Below are positions 6,281 through 6,836 of a stretch of 6,836 nt of DNA, in pieces. Each line of letters opens with the position of its first letter. The first letter of the stretch is position 1. Under the pieces are notes generated by a model, which saw only the letters and a list, made by a program, of their open reading frames with translations, did not search any database and was not told the origin of the DNA. The translations under genes were made by a program, and so were the position numbers. Where the stretch lies: the NCBI GenBank assembly GCA_043772355.1, contig JAYVGI010000304.1:1-6836 (forward strand), written 5' to 3'. This DNA comes from JAAFIP01 sp043772355. GTDB taxonomy: Bacteria; Pseudomonadota; Gammaproteobacteria; Burkholderiales; Burkholderiaceae_C.

Positions 6281-6836
6281 ATGAGCGCTCCTCAGGTTAC
6301 CAACATCACCCCGGTGCTGTCCGCACGCGGCCTGCAGCGCAGCTTTGGCGCGGTAGTAGCCGCTGCTGATGTGAACATCGACATCGCTGCAGGCGAGCGC
6401 CTGTGCCTGATTGGCAGCAACGGCGCAGGCAAGACCACCTTTGTCAACATGATCACCGGCTACCTCAAGCCCAGCGCTGGGCAGATACTTTTAGCTGGCG
6501 AAGACATTACCGCCCGCTCGCCGCGTGAGATTACGCGCCGGGGCGTGGCGCGCTCCTTCCAGATTCCCCAGCTGTGCCTGCATATGACGGTGCTGGACAA
6601 TATGCTCACCGCCCTGCACTGCAACCGCGCGCACAGCCAGTTCTTCATGCCTGCGCACGACGCGGCATCGGCAGCGCAATGCCAAGAGCTGCTGTCGCAG
6701 TTCAATTTATCTGCCCATGCCGCCCGCCCGGTGCTGGAGCTGCCCGGTGGCGTGCGCAAGCTGCTGGACATCGCCATGGCCCTCACAGGCCAGCCGCGCC
6801 TGCTGCTGCTAGACGAGCCCACCAGCGGCGTGAGTG
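6281..6836 (+). CDS. livG: HAAT ABC transporter ATP-binding protein, LivG type (partial, 3' end cut)
   Basis: The first 185 residues of a roughly 250-residue ABC ATPase that energises the LivH/LivM permease pair from the cytoplasmic face. It shows Walker A GSNGAGKTT (45-53), the Q-loop glutamine Q94 in RSFQIPQ, Walker B LLLLD with catalytic E179 (174-179) and the start of the D-loop region SGVS (182-185). The signature region reads LPGGVRKLLDIAMAL (154-168) instead of canonical LSGGQ; from memory, a LivG subgroup ending DEPTSGVS has a similar LPxGVRK form. The switch histidine and C-terminal LivG tail lie beyond the window. The ATG follows livM by one base, with AGGGG (6270-6274) as ribosome site inside the end of livM. 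A LivF-type second ATPase is expected next. Confidence 0.9.
   Translation, partial: MSAPQVTNITPVLSARGLQRSFGAVVAAADVNIDIAAGERLCLIGSNGAGKTTFVNMITGYLKPSAGQILLAGEDITARSPREITRRGVARSFQIPQLCLHMTVLDNMLTALHCNRAHSQFFMPAHDAASAAQCQELLSQFNLSAHAARPVLELPGGVRKLLDIAMALTGQPRLLLLDEPTSGVS

Overview
The window looks like a catabolic and uptake locus from a Gram-negative betaproteobacterium. Burkholderiales, probably near Comamonadaceae, is my inference from codon and base composition, the style of the HAAT transporter proteins and the kind of intergenic repeats, not from a marker gene. There are seven protein genes, two conspicuous intergenic repeat structures and one divergent control region. I see no tRNA, rRNA, CRISPR array, transposase or phage gene.

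Left part (1-2613). An 89-bp element with imperfect 19-bp terminal inverted repeats ends 12 bp before a GTG-started cytoplasmic amidohydrolase gene of the COG3618 type, related to pyrone-dicarboxylate lactonases (102-971, +). It converges on, and overlaps by 4 bp, a two-gene minus-strand unit. The first gene of that unit is an exported cyclase-family metal hydrolase (2613-1660). The second, translationally coupled through a TGATG junction, is an exported DUF1007 protein (1660-968).

Middle (2614-2848). A 235-bp divergent region separates the minus-strand unit from the transporter genes. It holds a 23-bp near-perfect palindrome and a split inverted repeat, both candidate regulator-binding sites.

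Right part (2849-6836). This is a HAAT (branched-chain amino acid type) ABC transporter in the order periplasmic binding protein, LivH-type permease, LivM-type permease, LivG-type ATPase. The ATPase is cut by the window end, and a LivF-type partner would be expected beyond it. A long hairpin-forming repeat with roughly 10-nt periodic ACGCA units lies between the binding-protein gene and the permease genes. It may set the ratio of binding protein to membrane components.

Taken together, the locus suggests import of a small organic acid or cyclic compound. An exported hydrolase may act on it in the periplasm and a cytoplasmic lactonase-like amidohydrolase after uptake. The substrate cannot be read from the sequence: 'branched-chain amino acid' is only the family name, and a cyclic lactone, aromatic-derived acid or amide is a hypothesis drawn from the enzyme neighbours. 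The components belong to known families. The less explained parts are the intergenic structures, the variant metal motif of the exported cyclase, and the DUF1007 partner without its usual metal-permease neighbour.
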